A DNA stretch of 64,000 bases from Enterocloster lavalensis. GTDB taxonomy: Bacteria > Bacillota > Clostridia > Lachnospirales > Lachnospiraceae. Made by a program: the position numbers and the translations under genes. Of the stretch, positions 26,006 to 35,427 are shown piece by piece (the first letter of the stretch is position 1; every line of letters begins with the position of its first letter). A model generated the notes under the pieces. That model made no database searches and was not told the origin of the DNA. It worked only from the letters and a program-made list of their open reading frames with translations. Where the stretch lies: contig NZ_CABJCG010000015.1 in assembly GCF_902364025.1 (NCBI RefSeq), positions 58,138 to 122,137 on the forward strand, given 5' to 3'.

Positions 26006-27607
26006 CTATTCCTGCTCTGCGTTTTCCTTCTCCGGTTCCTCCCGCAGCCGCCCATAAATCTTCGCCAGCCGCCGGCATTTCCGAATGGTATGCCCATCCA
26101 GCTCGTCGTGCAGCATACGCCATCTCCAGTTTTTTCCAAGTGTAGACGGCTCGTTGACCCGCGCCTCGGAGCCCAGGCCCAGATAATCCTGGACCGGAAT
26201 CACCGCCAGCCGGGCGACGCTGGACAGCGCCAGGCGGATGAAATCCCAATGAATCTTCGCCAGCGGCGTATCCTCGCTTCCCAGATAGGCCATGGAGAAC
26301 TCCTTATCCTCTATCTCCATGTGCTTATACCAGCCCACCAGGGTGTCGTTGTCATGGGTCCCCGTGTAAACCACGCAGTTGCTATTGTAATTGTAGGGCA
26401 GGTAATCGCTCTCCTCCTTGGAATTGAAAGCAAATTCCAATACCTTCATCCCCGGAAAACCGGTGTCCGTCAAAAGCTTGCGCACCGACGGTGTCAAAAA
26501 GCCCAGATCCTCCGCGATAATGGGCAGCTTCTTGCCGAATACCTCCTGCATCCGCCGGAAAATCTCGATGCCCGGTCCGGGCTCCCAGTGGCCGAACTCC
26601 GCGGTGGGATCCCCGTACGGGATCGAATAATAGGCGTCAAATCCCCGGAAATGATCCACCCGAACCTGGTCGTAGAGCTTGAAACTGTACGCCATCCGCT
26701 TCATCCACCAGTCATACCCGGTCTGACGATGGTACTCCCAGTTGTAAAGCGGGTTCCCCCACAGCTGTCCCGTAGCGGCAAATGCATCCGGCGGGCAGCC
26801 GGCCACCGCCACCGGTTCGTTTTTCTCGTCAAACTGGAACAGCTCCGGGTGCGCCCAGCTGTCCGCCCCGTCAAAGGCCACGTAAATAGGGATATCTCCC
26901 ACCAACCGGATTCCCTGGGAATTGGCGTATCCCTTTAAACGTTCCCACTGCTCCTCAAACTTGATCTGCTGGAACTCATAGAAACCGATGTCGTCCGTCA
27001 ATTCCTGGCGCCACCTGGCCACCGCCTCCGGACGGCGCATGCGGATATCCTCGTCCCACAGATTCCAGCTCTGCTCCCCAAAATGGTTCTTCACCGCCAT
27101 GTAAAAGCAGTATTCCCGCGTCTCATCCCCGAGAAGCCGGGCCGCCATATCATGAACCATCTCCACCGCAGCGGTATTCTCCGCAGCTCCACGCTCAGCC
27201 GCTGCGCCCGCATTTCCCTCGGCCGCCCCGCCGTCCTCGCATGCCAGCGTCCCCTTAAACCGCTCATAAGCCTTGCGCAGCAACGGGAAACGCCCCTCGT
27301 AGATCTTGTCGTACCAGACCTTGCGCGGGTCCTCCCCGAAATCCACGGCCTCGCATTCTTCCAGCGTCAGCAGTCCTTCCTCCACCAACCGGTCCAGGTC
27401 GATGAAATAGGGATTCCCCGCAAAGGCTGAAAAGGGCTGGTAGGGTGAATCCCCGTACCCTGTAGGGCCCAACGGCAGAATCTGCCAGCAGGACTGCCCC
27501 GCAGCTTTTAATGTATCCACAAACTCATATGCTTCTTTTGAAAATGCCCCGATCCCGTACCGCGACGGCAGACTGGCGATTGGCAGCAACATTCCGCATT
27601 CCCGCAT
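26006..27607 (-). CDS. malQ: 4-alpha-glucanotransferase (amylomaltase)
   Basis: A 533-residue GH77 enzyme that transfers alpha-1,4-glucan chains between maltodextrins. Family blocks are SLPSRYGIGAF, LPLGPTGYGDSPYQPFSAFAGNPYFIDL, GDIPIYVAFDGADSW, VRVDHFRGFDAYY (nucleophile Asp), IIAEDLGFLT (acid/base Glu) and YTGTHDNDTLVGW (Asp). An Ala/Gly/Glu-rich insert of about 25 residues (AAEGNAGAAAERGAAE) sits near residue 130. ATG at 27607 preferred over 27622 since GAGGAG lies seven bases upstream. It neighbours an AraC regulator and glycogen phosphorylase, together a glycogen/maltodextrin module. Confidence 0.95.
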   Translation of the reverse strand: MRECGMLLPIASLPSRYGIGAFSKEAYEFVDTLKAAGQSCWQILPLGPTGYGDSPYQPFSAFAGNPYFIDLDRLVEEGLLTLEECEAVDFGEDPRKVWYDKIYEGRFPLLRKAYERFKGTLACEDGGAAEGNAGAAAERGAAENTAAVEMVHDMAARLLGDETREYCFYMAVKNHFGEQSWNLWDEDIRMRRPEAVARWRQELTDDIGFYEFQQIKFEEQWERLKGYANSQGIRLVGDIPIYVAFDGADSWAHPELFQFDEKNEPVAVAGCPPDAFAATGQLWGNPLYNWEYHRQTGYDWWMKRMAYSFKLYDQVRVDHFRGFDAYYSIPYGDPTAEFGHWEPGPGIEIFRRMQEVFGKKLPIIAEDLGFLTPSVRKLLTDTGFPGMKVLEFAFNSKEESDYLPYNYNSNCVVYTGTHDNDTLVGWYKHMEIEDKEFSMAYLGSEDTPLAKIHWDFIRLALSSVARLAVIPVQDYLGLGSEARVNEPSTLGKNWRWRMLHDELDGHTIRKCRRLAKIYGRLREEPEKENAEQE

Positions 27608-27694
27608 TCTTAATCTCCTCATTCCTCCGGCTTTTCCGCCGGGTGCACCTGCGGGCCTGTGTCCCGCTTGAAATACCGCCTTATTTTACCATAT

Positions 27695-28573
27695 TTATCC
27701 CCTGAAAACAACCGTCTTTCGGTAAGCGGCCGGCGCCTGGCCGTATTTGCGCTTGAACAAACGGTTAAAATAAGAAATATTATCAAAACCGCAGCGCTGG
27801 GCGATCTCCGTCACCGTGTCACCGGTGGAAGCGAGAAACCCCGCCGCCATGGCCAGCCGGTAATCGTTCAGATAGTCCACAAAGGAACATCCCATGTGCT
27901 GCCGGAAGAACTTCATAAAATGGGATTTGCTGTAAAAACACATCCCCGCGGCCTCCTCCACGGTCAACCGGTCTCCGTAGTGGTCCTCGATGTGCCGCAG
28001 CAGCGTTTTGATTTTCTCCCGGTATTTTCTGCTCCCCTCAGGCACCGCCTCCCGGTAGTGGGTAAACACCTGGAACAGAAAACCGAACAGAGCCCCCTTC
28101 ACCGCCAGCTGGTAACCGTAAGGCCGTTCCCCGCACATATGGTCCATCACCTCAATGCAACGCATAAACTCCCGGTACCCCGGACTTTCCTGCGTAATGT
28201 GCACGGGCGCCTGCCCGCCCTCCATCACCAGCGGGAGCAAAAACTGGGAGGTGCATGCCTCGTCCGCCGAGGCCATCAGCATGGTGGGCTGGAAAATGAT
28301 ATTTTCATACTCCATCGCCTCCCCGCCCAGCTGACCGATTCCATGCAGCTGGCCCGGAAAGACCACCACGGTCTCTCCCGCCTTCACCTCATAAGGGATC
28401 AGATCCGCGGTCACCATACCCCTGCCCTTCTTGACTGCAATCAGCTCCATCTCCTCGTGCCAGTGCACCGGCACCTGCCGGAAATCCAGCGGGATTGTAC
28501 AGGGATAAATATTGAAAGGAAAATCCCTGCCCGCATGCTTTTTGATCTCATGATAATACTCTGTACCGGTCAT
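27695..28573 (-). CDS. AraC family regulator with cupin sensor
   Basis: A 292-residue regulator. The cupin region includes VHWHEEMELIAVKKGRG and VVVFPGQLHGIG, a typical sugar-sensing AraC_binding domain. The DNA-binding end has LTVEEAAGMCFYSKSHFMKFFRQHMG and VTEIAQRCGFDNISYFNRLFKRKYGQAPAAYRK (second HTH). ATG at 28573 has GGAGG six bases upstream. It lies between malQ and glgP and probably controls one or both. Confidence 0.92.
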   Translation of the reverse strand: MTGTEYYHEIKKHAGRDFPFNIYPCTIPLDFRQVPVHWHEEMELIAVKKGRGMVTADLIPYEVKAGETVVVFPGQLHGIGQLGGEAMEYENIIFQPTMLMASADEACTSQFLLPLVMEGGQAPVHITQESPGYREFMRCIEVMDHMCGERPYGYQLAVKGALFGFLFQVFTHYREAVPEGSRKYREKIKTLLRHIEDHYGDRLTVEEAAGMCFYSKSHFMKFFRQHMGCSFVDYLNDYRLAMAAGFLASTGDTVTEIAQRCGFDNISYFNRLFKRKYGQAPAAYRKTVVFRG

Positions 28574-28593
28574 ATCCGCCTCCTCTATGATTG

Positions 28594-28605
28594 TATTGTA
28601 CAATA
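28594..28605. promoter_or_regulatory. 12-bp palindrome in the AraC-glgP intergenic region
   Basis: TATTGTACAATA is a perfect palindrome 20 bases upstream of the AraC start codon. It could be an operator; no direct support. Confidence 0.3.
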
Positions 28606-28764
28606 TTATCCCACCATGCTGCAAGATTTACCGGATAAAACGTATTATACTTAAGGAAACGTACTACCCCAACCCAAAAACGCCGCCGCCCGGGCCTGCA
28701 GGCCGCGCACCTTCCCGCCTGTCTCCCCGCCCTTGGCGGCCGCCTCAAAAAAGGAATGATGACT

Positions 28765-31056
28765 ATGACCAACCATTTGAACGACAAAACAAAACTGGAG
28801 CAGAAACTCACCGCCGCCTGCGGCAAACCGCTGGCCCAGTGTTCCTCCCACGAAATTTATGCCGGACTTCTCGCCCTGGTTCAGGACCTGGCGGGAGAGC
28901 GCCAGTCCCCGGCGGGCAAGAAAAAACTGTACTATATTTCCGCTGAATTTCTGATCGGAAAGCTGCTCTCCAACAATCTGATCAACTTAGGAATCTACGA
29001 CCAGGTCCGTGAGATTCTGGCCGGCTCCGGCCACAGCTTAAGCAAGGTGGAGGAAATGGAGCCCGAGCCATCTCTTGGCAACGGAGGGCTGGGCCGTCTG
29101 GCGGCCTGCTTCCTGGACTCCATCGCCACCCTGGGCCTAAACGGGGACGGCGTGGGACTGAACTACCATTTCGGCCTGTTCAAACAGCTCTTCGCGGACA
29201 ACAAGCAGGAAGAGGAGCCCAATCCCTGGCTGGAAACTCCGTCCTGGCTCACCAAAACCGACAAGACCTACACCATTTCCTACAAAGGTTTTACGCTGAC
29301 CTCCCGCATGTACGACATTGCGGTGACCGGCTACAACAACCGCACCAACAAGCTCCACCTGTTTGACGTGGAAACGGTGGACGAAACCGTGGTGGAGGAC
29401 GGCATTTCCTTCGATAAGACGGACATTCAAAAGAACCTGACCCTCTTCCTCTATCCGGACGACAGCGACCGCGCCGGAAGGGTGCTGCGCATTTACCAGC
29501 AGTATTTCATGGTGGCCAACGCGGCCCGCCTGATCCTGGAGGAAGCGGCCGCCAAGGGCTGCAACTACTACGACCTGCCCGACTACGCGGTCATCCAGAT
29601 CAACGACACTCATCCCACCATGGTGATTCCGGAGCTGATCCGCCTGCTCACCTCCGAGCACGGCCTGGAAATGGACGATGCCATCGACGTGGTCCGCCGC
29701 ACCTGCGCCTACACCAACCACACCATCCTGGCCGAGGCCCTGGAGACCTGGCCCATGGATTTCTTCAAGGAAACCGTACCCCAGCTGATTCCCATTATGG
29801 AAATACTGGACGACAAGGTGCGCCGCCGCTGCGAAGATCCTTCCGTGTACATTATCGGAAATGACGACCGGGTCCACATGGCCCACATCGACATTCACTA
29901 TGGCTTCAGCGTAAATGGCGTGGCCGCGCTGCACACGGAGATTTTAAAAGAAACCGAGCTGAACCATTTTTACAAGCTGTACCCGGAGAAATTCAATAAT
30001 AAGACCAACGGAATTACCTTCCGCCGCTGGCTGCTTCACAGCAATCCCCGCCTGACCGATTACATTGAAAATCTGATCGGAGACGGTTTCAAGGAAAATG
30101 CGGACTGCCTGAAAGCGCTGAACGATAGCCGGTTTTTGAAAAACATCAAGGTCCTTCACGGTCTTTTGGCCGTCAAGGAGGCCTGCAAGCAGGACCTGGC
30201 CGTTTACCTGAAGGAAACCCAGGGGCTTGAGATCGATGCCAGCTCCATTTTCGACATCCAGGTCAAAAGGCTCCACGAGTACAAGCGCCAGCAGCTGAAC
30301 GCCCTGTACCTGATCCGCAAATACCAGGAGATCAAGGCGGGGCACCGTCCCACCACCAGCATCACGGCCATTTTCGGGGCCAAGGCCGCGCCCGCCTACA
30401 CCATTGCCAAGGACATTATCCACCTGATCCTCTGCCTGCAGCAGATCATCGACAGCGATCCGGAGGTAACCCCCTACTTAAAGGTGGTGATGGTGAGCAA
30501 CTACAACGTGACGCTGGCGGAAAAGCTGATCCCGGCCTGCGACATTTCCGAGCAAATCTCCCTGGCCTCCAAGGAAGCCAGCGGCACCGGCAACATGAAA
30601 TTCATGCTGAACGGAGCCGTTACCCTTGGCACCGACGACGGAGCCAACGTGGAGATCCATGAACTGGTCGGCGACGAGAATATTTACGTCTTTGGGGATT
30701 CCAGCGAGACCGTGATCCAGCGCTACAAGGACGGCGATTACTGCGCCAGAGACTACTATGAGAAGGACGAGAACCTGAAAAATGCCGTGGATTTCATTGT
30801 GAGCGAGGAAATGCAGGAGGTTGGCGACCCGGAGAACCTGGAGCGCCTGTACAACGAGCTGCTCACCAAGGACTGGTTCATGACCTTCCCGGATTTTGAA
30901 GATTACTGCCGCACCAAAGAACAGGCCCTGGCGGACTATGAGAACCGCACCGGCTGGGCCAGGAAAATGCTGGTCAACATCAGCCAGGCGGGCTATTTCT
31001 CCTCCGACCGCACCATCGGGGAATATAACCGGGATATCTGGAAGTTGGAATCCTGA
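28765..31056 (+). CDS. glgP: glycogen phosphorylase
   Basis: A 763-residue GT35 enzyme releasing glucose 1-phosphate from alpha-glucans. Seen: [73 protein letters not shown] ([10 protein letters not shown]) and [20 protein letters not shown] with the PLP Lys (about 612). The length is at the short, bacterial end of the family. ATG at 28765 chosen, as AAGGA abuts the ATG at 28756 too closely. A terminator follows at 31182. It is divergent from the AraC gene. Confidence 0.96.
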   Translation: MTNHLNDKTKLEQKLTAACGKPLAQCSSHEIYAGLLALVQDLAGERQSPAGKKKLYYISAEFLIGKLLSNNLINLGIYDQVREILAGSGHSLSKVEEMEPEPSLGNGGLGRLAACFLDSIATLGLNGDGVGLNYHFGLFKQLFADNKQEEEPNPWLETPSWLTKTDKTYTISYKGFTLTSRMYDIAVTGYNNRTNKLHLFDVETVDETVVEDGISFDKTDIQKNLTLFLYPDDSDRAGRVLRIYQQYFMVANAARLILEEAAAKGCNYYDLPDYAVIQINDTHPTMVIPELIRLLTSEHGLEMDDAIDVVRRTCAYTNHTILAEALETWPMDFFKETVPQLIPIMEILDDKVRRRCEDPSVYIIGNDDRVHMAHIDIHYGFSVNGVAALHTEILKETELNHFYKLYPEKFNNKTNGITFRRWLLHSNPRLTDYIENLIGDGFKENADCLKALNDSRFLKNIKVLHGLLAVKEACKQDLAVYLKETQGLEIDASSIFDIQVKRLHEYKRQQLNALYLIRKYQEIKAGHRPTTSITAIFGAKAAPAYTIAKDIIHLILCLQQIIDSDPEVTPYLKVVMVSNYNVTLAEKLIPACDISEQISLASKEASGTGNMKFMLNGAVTLGTDDGANVEIHELVGDENIYVFGDSSETVIQRYKDGDYCARDYYEKDENLKNAVDFIVSEEMQEVGDPENLERLYNELLTKDWFMTFPDFEDYCRTKEQALADYENRTGWARKMLVNISQAGYFSSDRTIGEYNRDIWKLES

Positions 31057-31181
31057 GAAATTTTCATGTGATGGAGGGGTGGCTGACGGGCGCATCGCAT
31101 TCGGCGATCGCCCGCTAGCTGCGCCAGCGGCCCATCACATTCGACAATCCGCCCCAGTGGGCTATATCGGTCATTAAAATT

Positions 31182-31210
31182 ACCCGCAACGGAAGCAAAC
31201 CGTCGCGGGT
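31182..31210 (+). terminator. terminator of glgP
   Basis: Stem ACCCGCAACGG (31182-31192) with CCGTCGCGGGT (31200-31210), followed by GATTTATTTTAT. Confidence 0.7.
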
Positions 31211-31270
31211 GATTTATTTTATATATATTCATAAGGGTATGGGCGGCGCGCCTGTCAGACGCGCTATCGT

Positions 31271-32128
31271 TCACACCAGCTTTTCCACCACCGAAGCTGT
31301 GGACTTTTCATTATACCGGCTGCACCGCTTGAAGTAGCGCCGGTAATACTCTGTATACATCAGATCGATCAAAAACATCTGGCTGATCTCCGCCGAGGTG
31401 GAACCGCTCTGGAACGGCCCTTCATTCGCGCCGCTAAGCAAGGTTACATCCGAAAAGGAGGTCAGAGGTGACTTGACGAACCGGGTCACGCAGATCACCG
31501 TGGCCCCCGCCTGTTTGGCAAGCTCCGCTACATGAATGGTGTCCTTGGTGGCGCCTGAGTAGGAGAACAGCACCGCCACGTCCTCCGGCCCCATGACCGA
31601 AGCCGCCATGGCCTGCATGTGGGTATCCGGCAGGCAGCGCACCTTGGGTTCGATGCGCAGAAACTTATTCATGGCCTTCATCGCCGTCAGCATACTGCCC
31701 CCCACGCCGAAAAAGTAAATGGATTGGGCCGCATTCAGCAGGTCCATTGCTTTGGAAAATTTCTCCTCATCCAGCAGCGAATATGTCTCGTTCAGCGTCT
31801 GCACGTTGGCGTTCAGCACCTTCTGGGCCACCTGCTCAAAGGTGTCGTTCAACGTCACATTTTTTCCGGCAAACTGGTCCAGCTCGTCCCCGCCCTCATT
31901 GAGGCTCAGACTCAGCAGCATCTTAAACTCCTGGTATCCGTTCAGCTCCAGGGTTTTACAAAACCGAAACACGCTGGTGTCCCCCACGCCGCAGCTCTCC
32001 GCCAGGTCCGTGATGGACATGAACAGCGCCCTCCTGGGGTTGTCCAGCACGAAATCCGCCACCTTCCGCTCCGTCTTGGTAAATTGATTGTATGCCGACT
32101 TGATTCTGGTGATAAAATCTCCCTGCAT
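31271..32128 (-). CDS. RpiR/MurR family regulator with SIS domain
   Basis: A 285-residue regulator. The N-terminal RpiR helix-turn-helix reads FTKTERKVADFVLDNP and SITDLAESCGVGDTSVFRFCKTLEL. The SIS sugar-phosphate-binding domain follows (IYFFGVGGSML, VAVLFSYSGATKDTIHVAELAKQAGATVICVT). ATG at 32128 preferred with GAGGGG upstream. It is a lone gene between glgP and a divergent subtilase, and does not sit in an obvious sugar operon. Confidence 0.9.
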   Translation of the reverse strand: MQGDFITRIKSAYNQFTKTERKVADFVLDNPRRALFMSITDLAESCGVGDTSVFRFCKTLELNGYQEFKMLLSLSLNEGGDELDQFAGKNVTLNDTFEQVAQKVLNANVQTLNETYSLLDEEKFSKAMDLLNAAQSIYFFGVGGSMLTAMKAMNKFLRIEPKVRCLPDTHMQAMAASVMGPEDVAVLFSYSGATKDTIHVAELAKQAGATVICVTRFVKSPLTSFSDVTLLSGANEGPFQSGSTSAEISQMFLIDLMYTEYYRRYFKRCSRYNEKSTASVVEKLV

Positions 32129-32343
32129 CTGAAAATCCCCTCTCTGGCGCACTCCGGTCAAGGCCGGTTTTCGCGAACCACAACCCGTTTTATCCATAAT
32201 AGGAAATTTTACCCCATTTTGTCAAGATTTCGTAAGTTTTTTCCACATCAATTCTTAAACTTTTTTTCGTATTTAATTCACCCTTTTTATTTATGGATGT
32301 GTTATGATAAGTTGGTATTACCAGAATGACAGGAGACAGCATT

Positions 32344-33648
32344 ATGAAAATGATCACCAAGCTGGCCGGAGCGGCTCTCGCCCTCTGTATCGCCGGCTCA
32401 CAATACACCGGCGGGGCGGCGGAATTACCGCCCGTTGCCGGCCTCTACCAGGCATTTACCACCACCGGTGACAGCCTCTACCATCCATTTGCCGTCGGCC
32501 CCGGCGTCATCAACCTCTCCCCGGCCGACTCCCTGGCGGACCGCCAGTGGGCGCTGAGAAACAACGGGCGTATCCGGCGCACCGAATCCCGCCTGAACCT
32601 GGACTCCCTGGATCACATGTATGTGCACAAGGACGATGGCGGCGACGTGGACGCCGTGGCACTTCCGCCCGTGGGGCCTGGGAACTATGACAAGATCAAC
32701 ACCGACGCGGTGGAGGGCATAGACATCAATATTCTCCCCGCCTGGGATTTGTACGAAACGGTGGAGACTAAGCGTCCCGTCACCGTAGCCATCATCGATA
32801 CCGGTATCGACATTACCCATCCGGATCTGAAAAACGCCATCTGGACCAATGAGGACGAAATCCCGGACGATGGCATCGACAATGACGGAAACGGCTATGT
32901 GGACGACGTGCATGGCTGGAATTTCTATGATGGAAACAATACTCTCTACACCGGCGCGGACGACACTCATGGAACCCACGCCGCGGGCACCATCAGCGCG
33001 GGCAGGGGCGACGGCGGAATGGTCGGCATCACGGACAACCAATATGTAAAAATCATGGTCCTGAAGGCTCTGGGCAGCGACGAGGGAAAAGGCAACACCC
33101 AGGCCGTACTGGACGCCATCCGCTACGCGGAAGCCAACGGCGCCTCCATCTGCAACTTAAGCTTTGGCTCCAGCCACTCCGACGAGGCGATTGCCCAGGT
33201 AATCCGCGACTCAAAAATGCTCTTTGTGGTGGCCGCCGGAAACGGGGACGACCGGGAGCTGGGCTACAACATCGACACCACGCCGGTCTACCCGGCCAGC
33301 CTGCCCTACGACAACGTGCTCACTGTTGCCAACCTGATGTTTGACGGCAATCTGGACGAAAGCTCCAATTACGGCCCCAAAAATGTGGATATCGCCGCTC
33401 CCGGCGTGTACATTTTAAGCACCGCCTCCGACCACGGCTACGCCCATATGAGCGGCACCTCCATGGCGGCCCCCATGGTCACCGGCGTGGCGGCCATGGT
33501 CTACTCCTCCCGCCCGGACCTGAATCTCATCGGCGTCAAAAACGCCCTCCTAAACAGCGCCCGCAAGACGGACAGTCTGGCGGGAAAGGTGTTCAGCGGC
33601 GGGATGCTGGACGCCGGGGCGGCGATGGCGTATGGGAGAGGTCAATAA
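32344..33648 (+). CDS. secreted S8 (subtilisin-like) serine peptidase
   Basis: A 434-residue subtilase. It begins with a signal peptide (MITKLAGAALALCIAGS). The triad is complete: Asp in IIDTGIDITHPDL, His in DTHGTHAAGTI, Ser in MSGTSMAAPMVTG. The oxyanion Asn is in VVAAGNGDDRE. The EIPDDGIDNDGNGYVDD stretch after the Asp motif is a calcium-binding-like loop common in this group. The prodomain is short (about 80 residues) and not of the I9 type that I can recognise. ATG at 32344 has AGGAGA upstream. Divergent from RpiR. Confidence 0.93.
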   Translation: MKMITKLAGAALALCIAGSQYTGGAAELPPVAGLYQAFTTTGDSLYHPFAVGPGVINLSPADSLADRQWALRNNGRIRRTESRLNLDSLDHMYVHKDDGGDVDAVALPPVGPGNYDKINTDAVEGIDINILPAWDLYETVETKRPVTVAIIDTGIDITHPDLKNAIWTNEDEIPDDGIDNDGNGYVDDVHGWNFYDGNNTLYTGADDTHGTHAAGTISAGRGDGGMVGITDNQYVKIMVLKALGSDEGKGNTQAVLDAIRYAEANGASICNLSFGSSHSDEAIAQVIRDSKMLFVVAAGNGDDRELGYNIDTTPVYPASLPYDNVLTVANLMFDGNLDESSNYGPKNVDIAAPGVYILSTASDHGYAHMSGTSMAAPMVTGVAAMVYSSRPDLNLIGVKNALLNSARKTDSLAGKVFSGGMLDAGAAMAYGRGQ

Positions 33649-33698
33649 ATCTGCCACTATCGCCCGGCAGCCATGCCATTAGTCCCATGCATTTAATC

Positions 33699-33745
33699 AA
33701 AGCAGCTGTAATCAAGCGTTATATCACGCTGGGCAGCTGCTTTTT
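33699..33745 (+). terminator. terminator of the subtilase gene
   Basis: Stem AAAGCAGCTG with CAGCTGC (33699-33708, 33734-33740), an inner AGCG/CGCT stem, then five T. Confidence 0.8.
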
Positions 33746-33846
33746 ATATTTGGCTTAAAATTAATACCACCACAGGAAATTCCCGCCACACCTTCCCGTC
33801 CCCCGCGCACGAATGAAACCATCCCCGTTTTCTTACACCGCCGCCC

Positions 33847-33875
33847 TTGACGGTGATAATGGCAGTTGATAGAAT
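33847..33875 (+). promoter_or_regulatory. promoter of the AlbA_2/ATPase gene
   Basis: TTGACG (33847-33852), 17 bases, TAGAAT (33870-33875). A weak inverted repeat CACT-AC-AGTG lies downstream near 33896-33905. Confidence 0.6.
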
Positions 33876-33945
33876 GGAATACAGGAATACCTGATCACTA
33901 CAGTGAGTATCACGCAGTACATTAATCGTGGGAGGCCGGACAAGA

Positions 33946-35298
33946 ATGCCTGAAAGCCAAAATATCGAATGGAAAAGCAAATGGAAGGACGAATATCTGG
34001 AATGGATCTGCGGTTATGCCAATGCACAGGGCGGTAAACTCTATATTGGCTGCAGCGATGATGGAACTATAATCGGTCTGCCCAATGCCCGTAAGCTGCT
34101 GGAAGATATTCCAAACAAGATCCGGGATGTCATGGGCATTATTGCCGGCGTCAATCTTCTGGAAATGAATGATAAAGAATACATTGAGATCGATGTTCCG
34201 TCGTATCCCATTGGAATCTCCTGCAAAGGTGTTTATTATTATCGCAGCGGCAGCACCCGCCAAATATTGACTGGACCTGCACTGGAAGCCTTCCTCATGC
34301 GCAAGCGCGGCGCCAGCTGGGATAACCTTCCGCTGCCTGCGCTTTCTTTAAACGACATAGATGATGAAATCATTGCACATTTTAAGCAGTGGGCCGCAAA
34401 AAAAGGACGTGTTGACAAAAGTGTATTGGATGAGCCAAAGAATATACTAATGGAAAAGCTGCACTTGATGAATGGACCCTATCTGACAAATGCTGCAATG
34501 CTTCTATTCACCAAAGATCCTGAAAAATGGCAGCTCGGCGCGTATGTCAAAATCGGCTATTTTGAAACAGACGCCGACCTGCTATACCAGGATGAAATCC
34601 ATGGCTCCATCCTGGAACAGATTGACAAAATCGTAGATCTGGTGTACCTCAAATATATGAGGGCGAAAATCACCTACAAGGGGATGCAGCGGATTGAACG
34701 TTACTTTGTACCGGAAGAAGCCCTCCGTGAAGCCCTTCTGAACGCTCTTTGCCACAAACAATATCAGTCTGGCATTCCAATCCAGATCAGCGTGTATGAG
34801 GATAAGCTATACATCGCCAACTGTGGATGCCTGCCAGAAAACTGGACGCTGGAAAACCTGATGCAAAAACACGCCTCCCGCCCATACAACCCCAATATCG
34901 CCCATGTATTTTACCTGTCCGGTTTTATCGAGAGCTGGGGACGCGGTATCGAGAAGATATGTGCCGCCTGTAGGATGGATGGTGTGCCGCAGCCGGAATA
35001 CACCATCAACCCCAGTGATATTATGATAAAATTCACCGCACTGCAAGACCGGATCATCCGTTCTGTTACCACCCGGGTGACAGATACGGTGACAGATACG
35101 GTAACAGATCATTTTGATGAAAGGGAGTTACAAGTTCTGAAGCTTCTTGCCGAAGATCCCGCGTATACGTCTTCTGTACTTGCTGAAAAGCTGTCCTTGA
35201 GCAGAAAAACAATCGCTCTAAGGCTCAAAAGCCTCAAAGAAAAGGGCCTCATTGAACGCATTGGCTCAGATCGAAAAGGTTATTGGAACATAAAGTAA
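33946..35298 (+). CDS. AlbA_2 (Schlafen-type) regulator with ATPase-like and winged-helix domains
   Basis: A 450-residue protein. Residues 1-115 form an AlbA_2/divergent AAA-4 domain (IEWKSKWKDEYLEWICGYANAQGGKLYIGCSDDGTIIG, recognisable from the E-W-K and GG-L-YIG motifs). The middle has the GHKL-like HATPase_c_4 region (REALLNALCHKQYQ and FIESWGRGIEKI). A VTDTVTDTVTD linker, made of a 12-base tandem repeat, leads to a winged helix (YTSSVLAEKLSLSRKTIALRLKSLKEKGLI). ATG at 33946 follows GGGAGG; an earlier in-frame GTG overlaps that site. It resembles putative transcriptional regulators often found on mobile or defence-rich segments; lower GC supports transfer. Single gene. Confidence 0.83.
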   Translation: MPESQNIEWKSKWKDEYLEWICGYANAQGGKLYIGCSDDGTIIGLPNARKLLEDIPNKIRDVMGIIAGVNLLEMNDKEYIEIDVPSYPIGISCKGVYYYRSGSTRQILTGPALEAFLMRKRGASWDNLPLPALSLNDIDDEIIAHFKQWAAKKGRVDKSVLDEPKNILMEKLHLMNGPYLTNAAMLLFTKDPEKWQLGAYVKIGYFETDADLLYQDEIHGSILEQIDKIVDLVYLKYMRAKITYKGMQRIERYFVPEEALREALLNALCHKQYQSGIPIQISVYEDKLYIANCGCLPENWTLENLMQKHASRPYNPNIAHVFYLSGFIESWGRGIEKICAACRMDGVPQPEYTINPSDIMIKFTALQDRIIRSVTTRVTDTVTDTVTDHFDERELQVLKLLAEDPAYTSSVLAEKLSLSRKTIALRLKSLKEKGLIERIGSDRKGYWNIK

Positions 35299-35336
35299 TA
35301 TTTCTGCGGCAACATCGCTGCCGAATGTACCACACT

Positions 35337-35379
35337 AAAAAACCGGCCCCAGGACATCTGTCCCGGAGCCGGTCTTTTT
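35337..35379. terminator. terminator of the decarboxylase operon (bidirectional)
   Basis: Stem ACCGGCCCCAGGACA with TGTCCCGGAGCCGGT, flanked by A tracts on the left and T tracts on the right, between convergent transcripts. Confidence 0.88.
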
Positions 35380-35427
35380 ATTGAAAACAATGGGCCGCTG
35401 GCAAACCAGCAAGCGATTGTTCTCACA

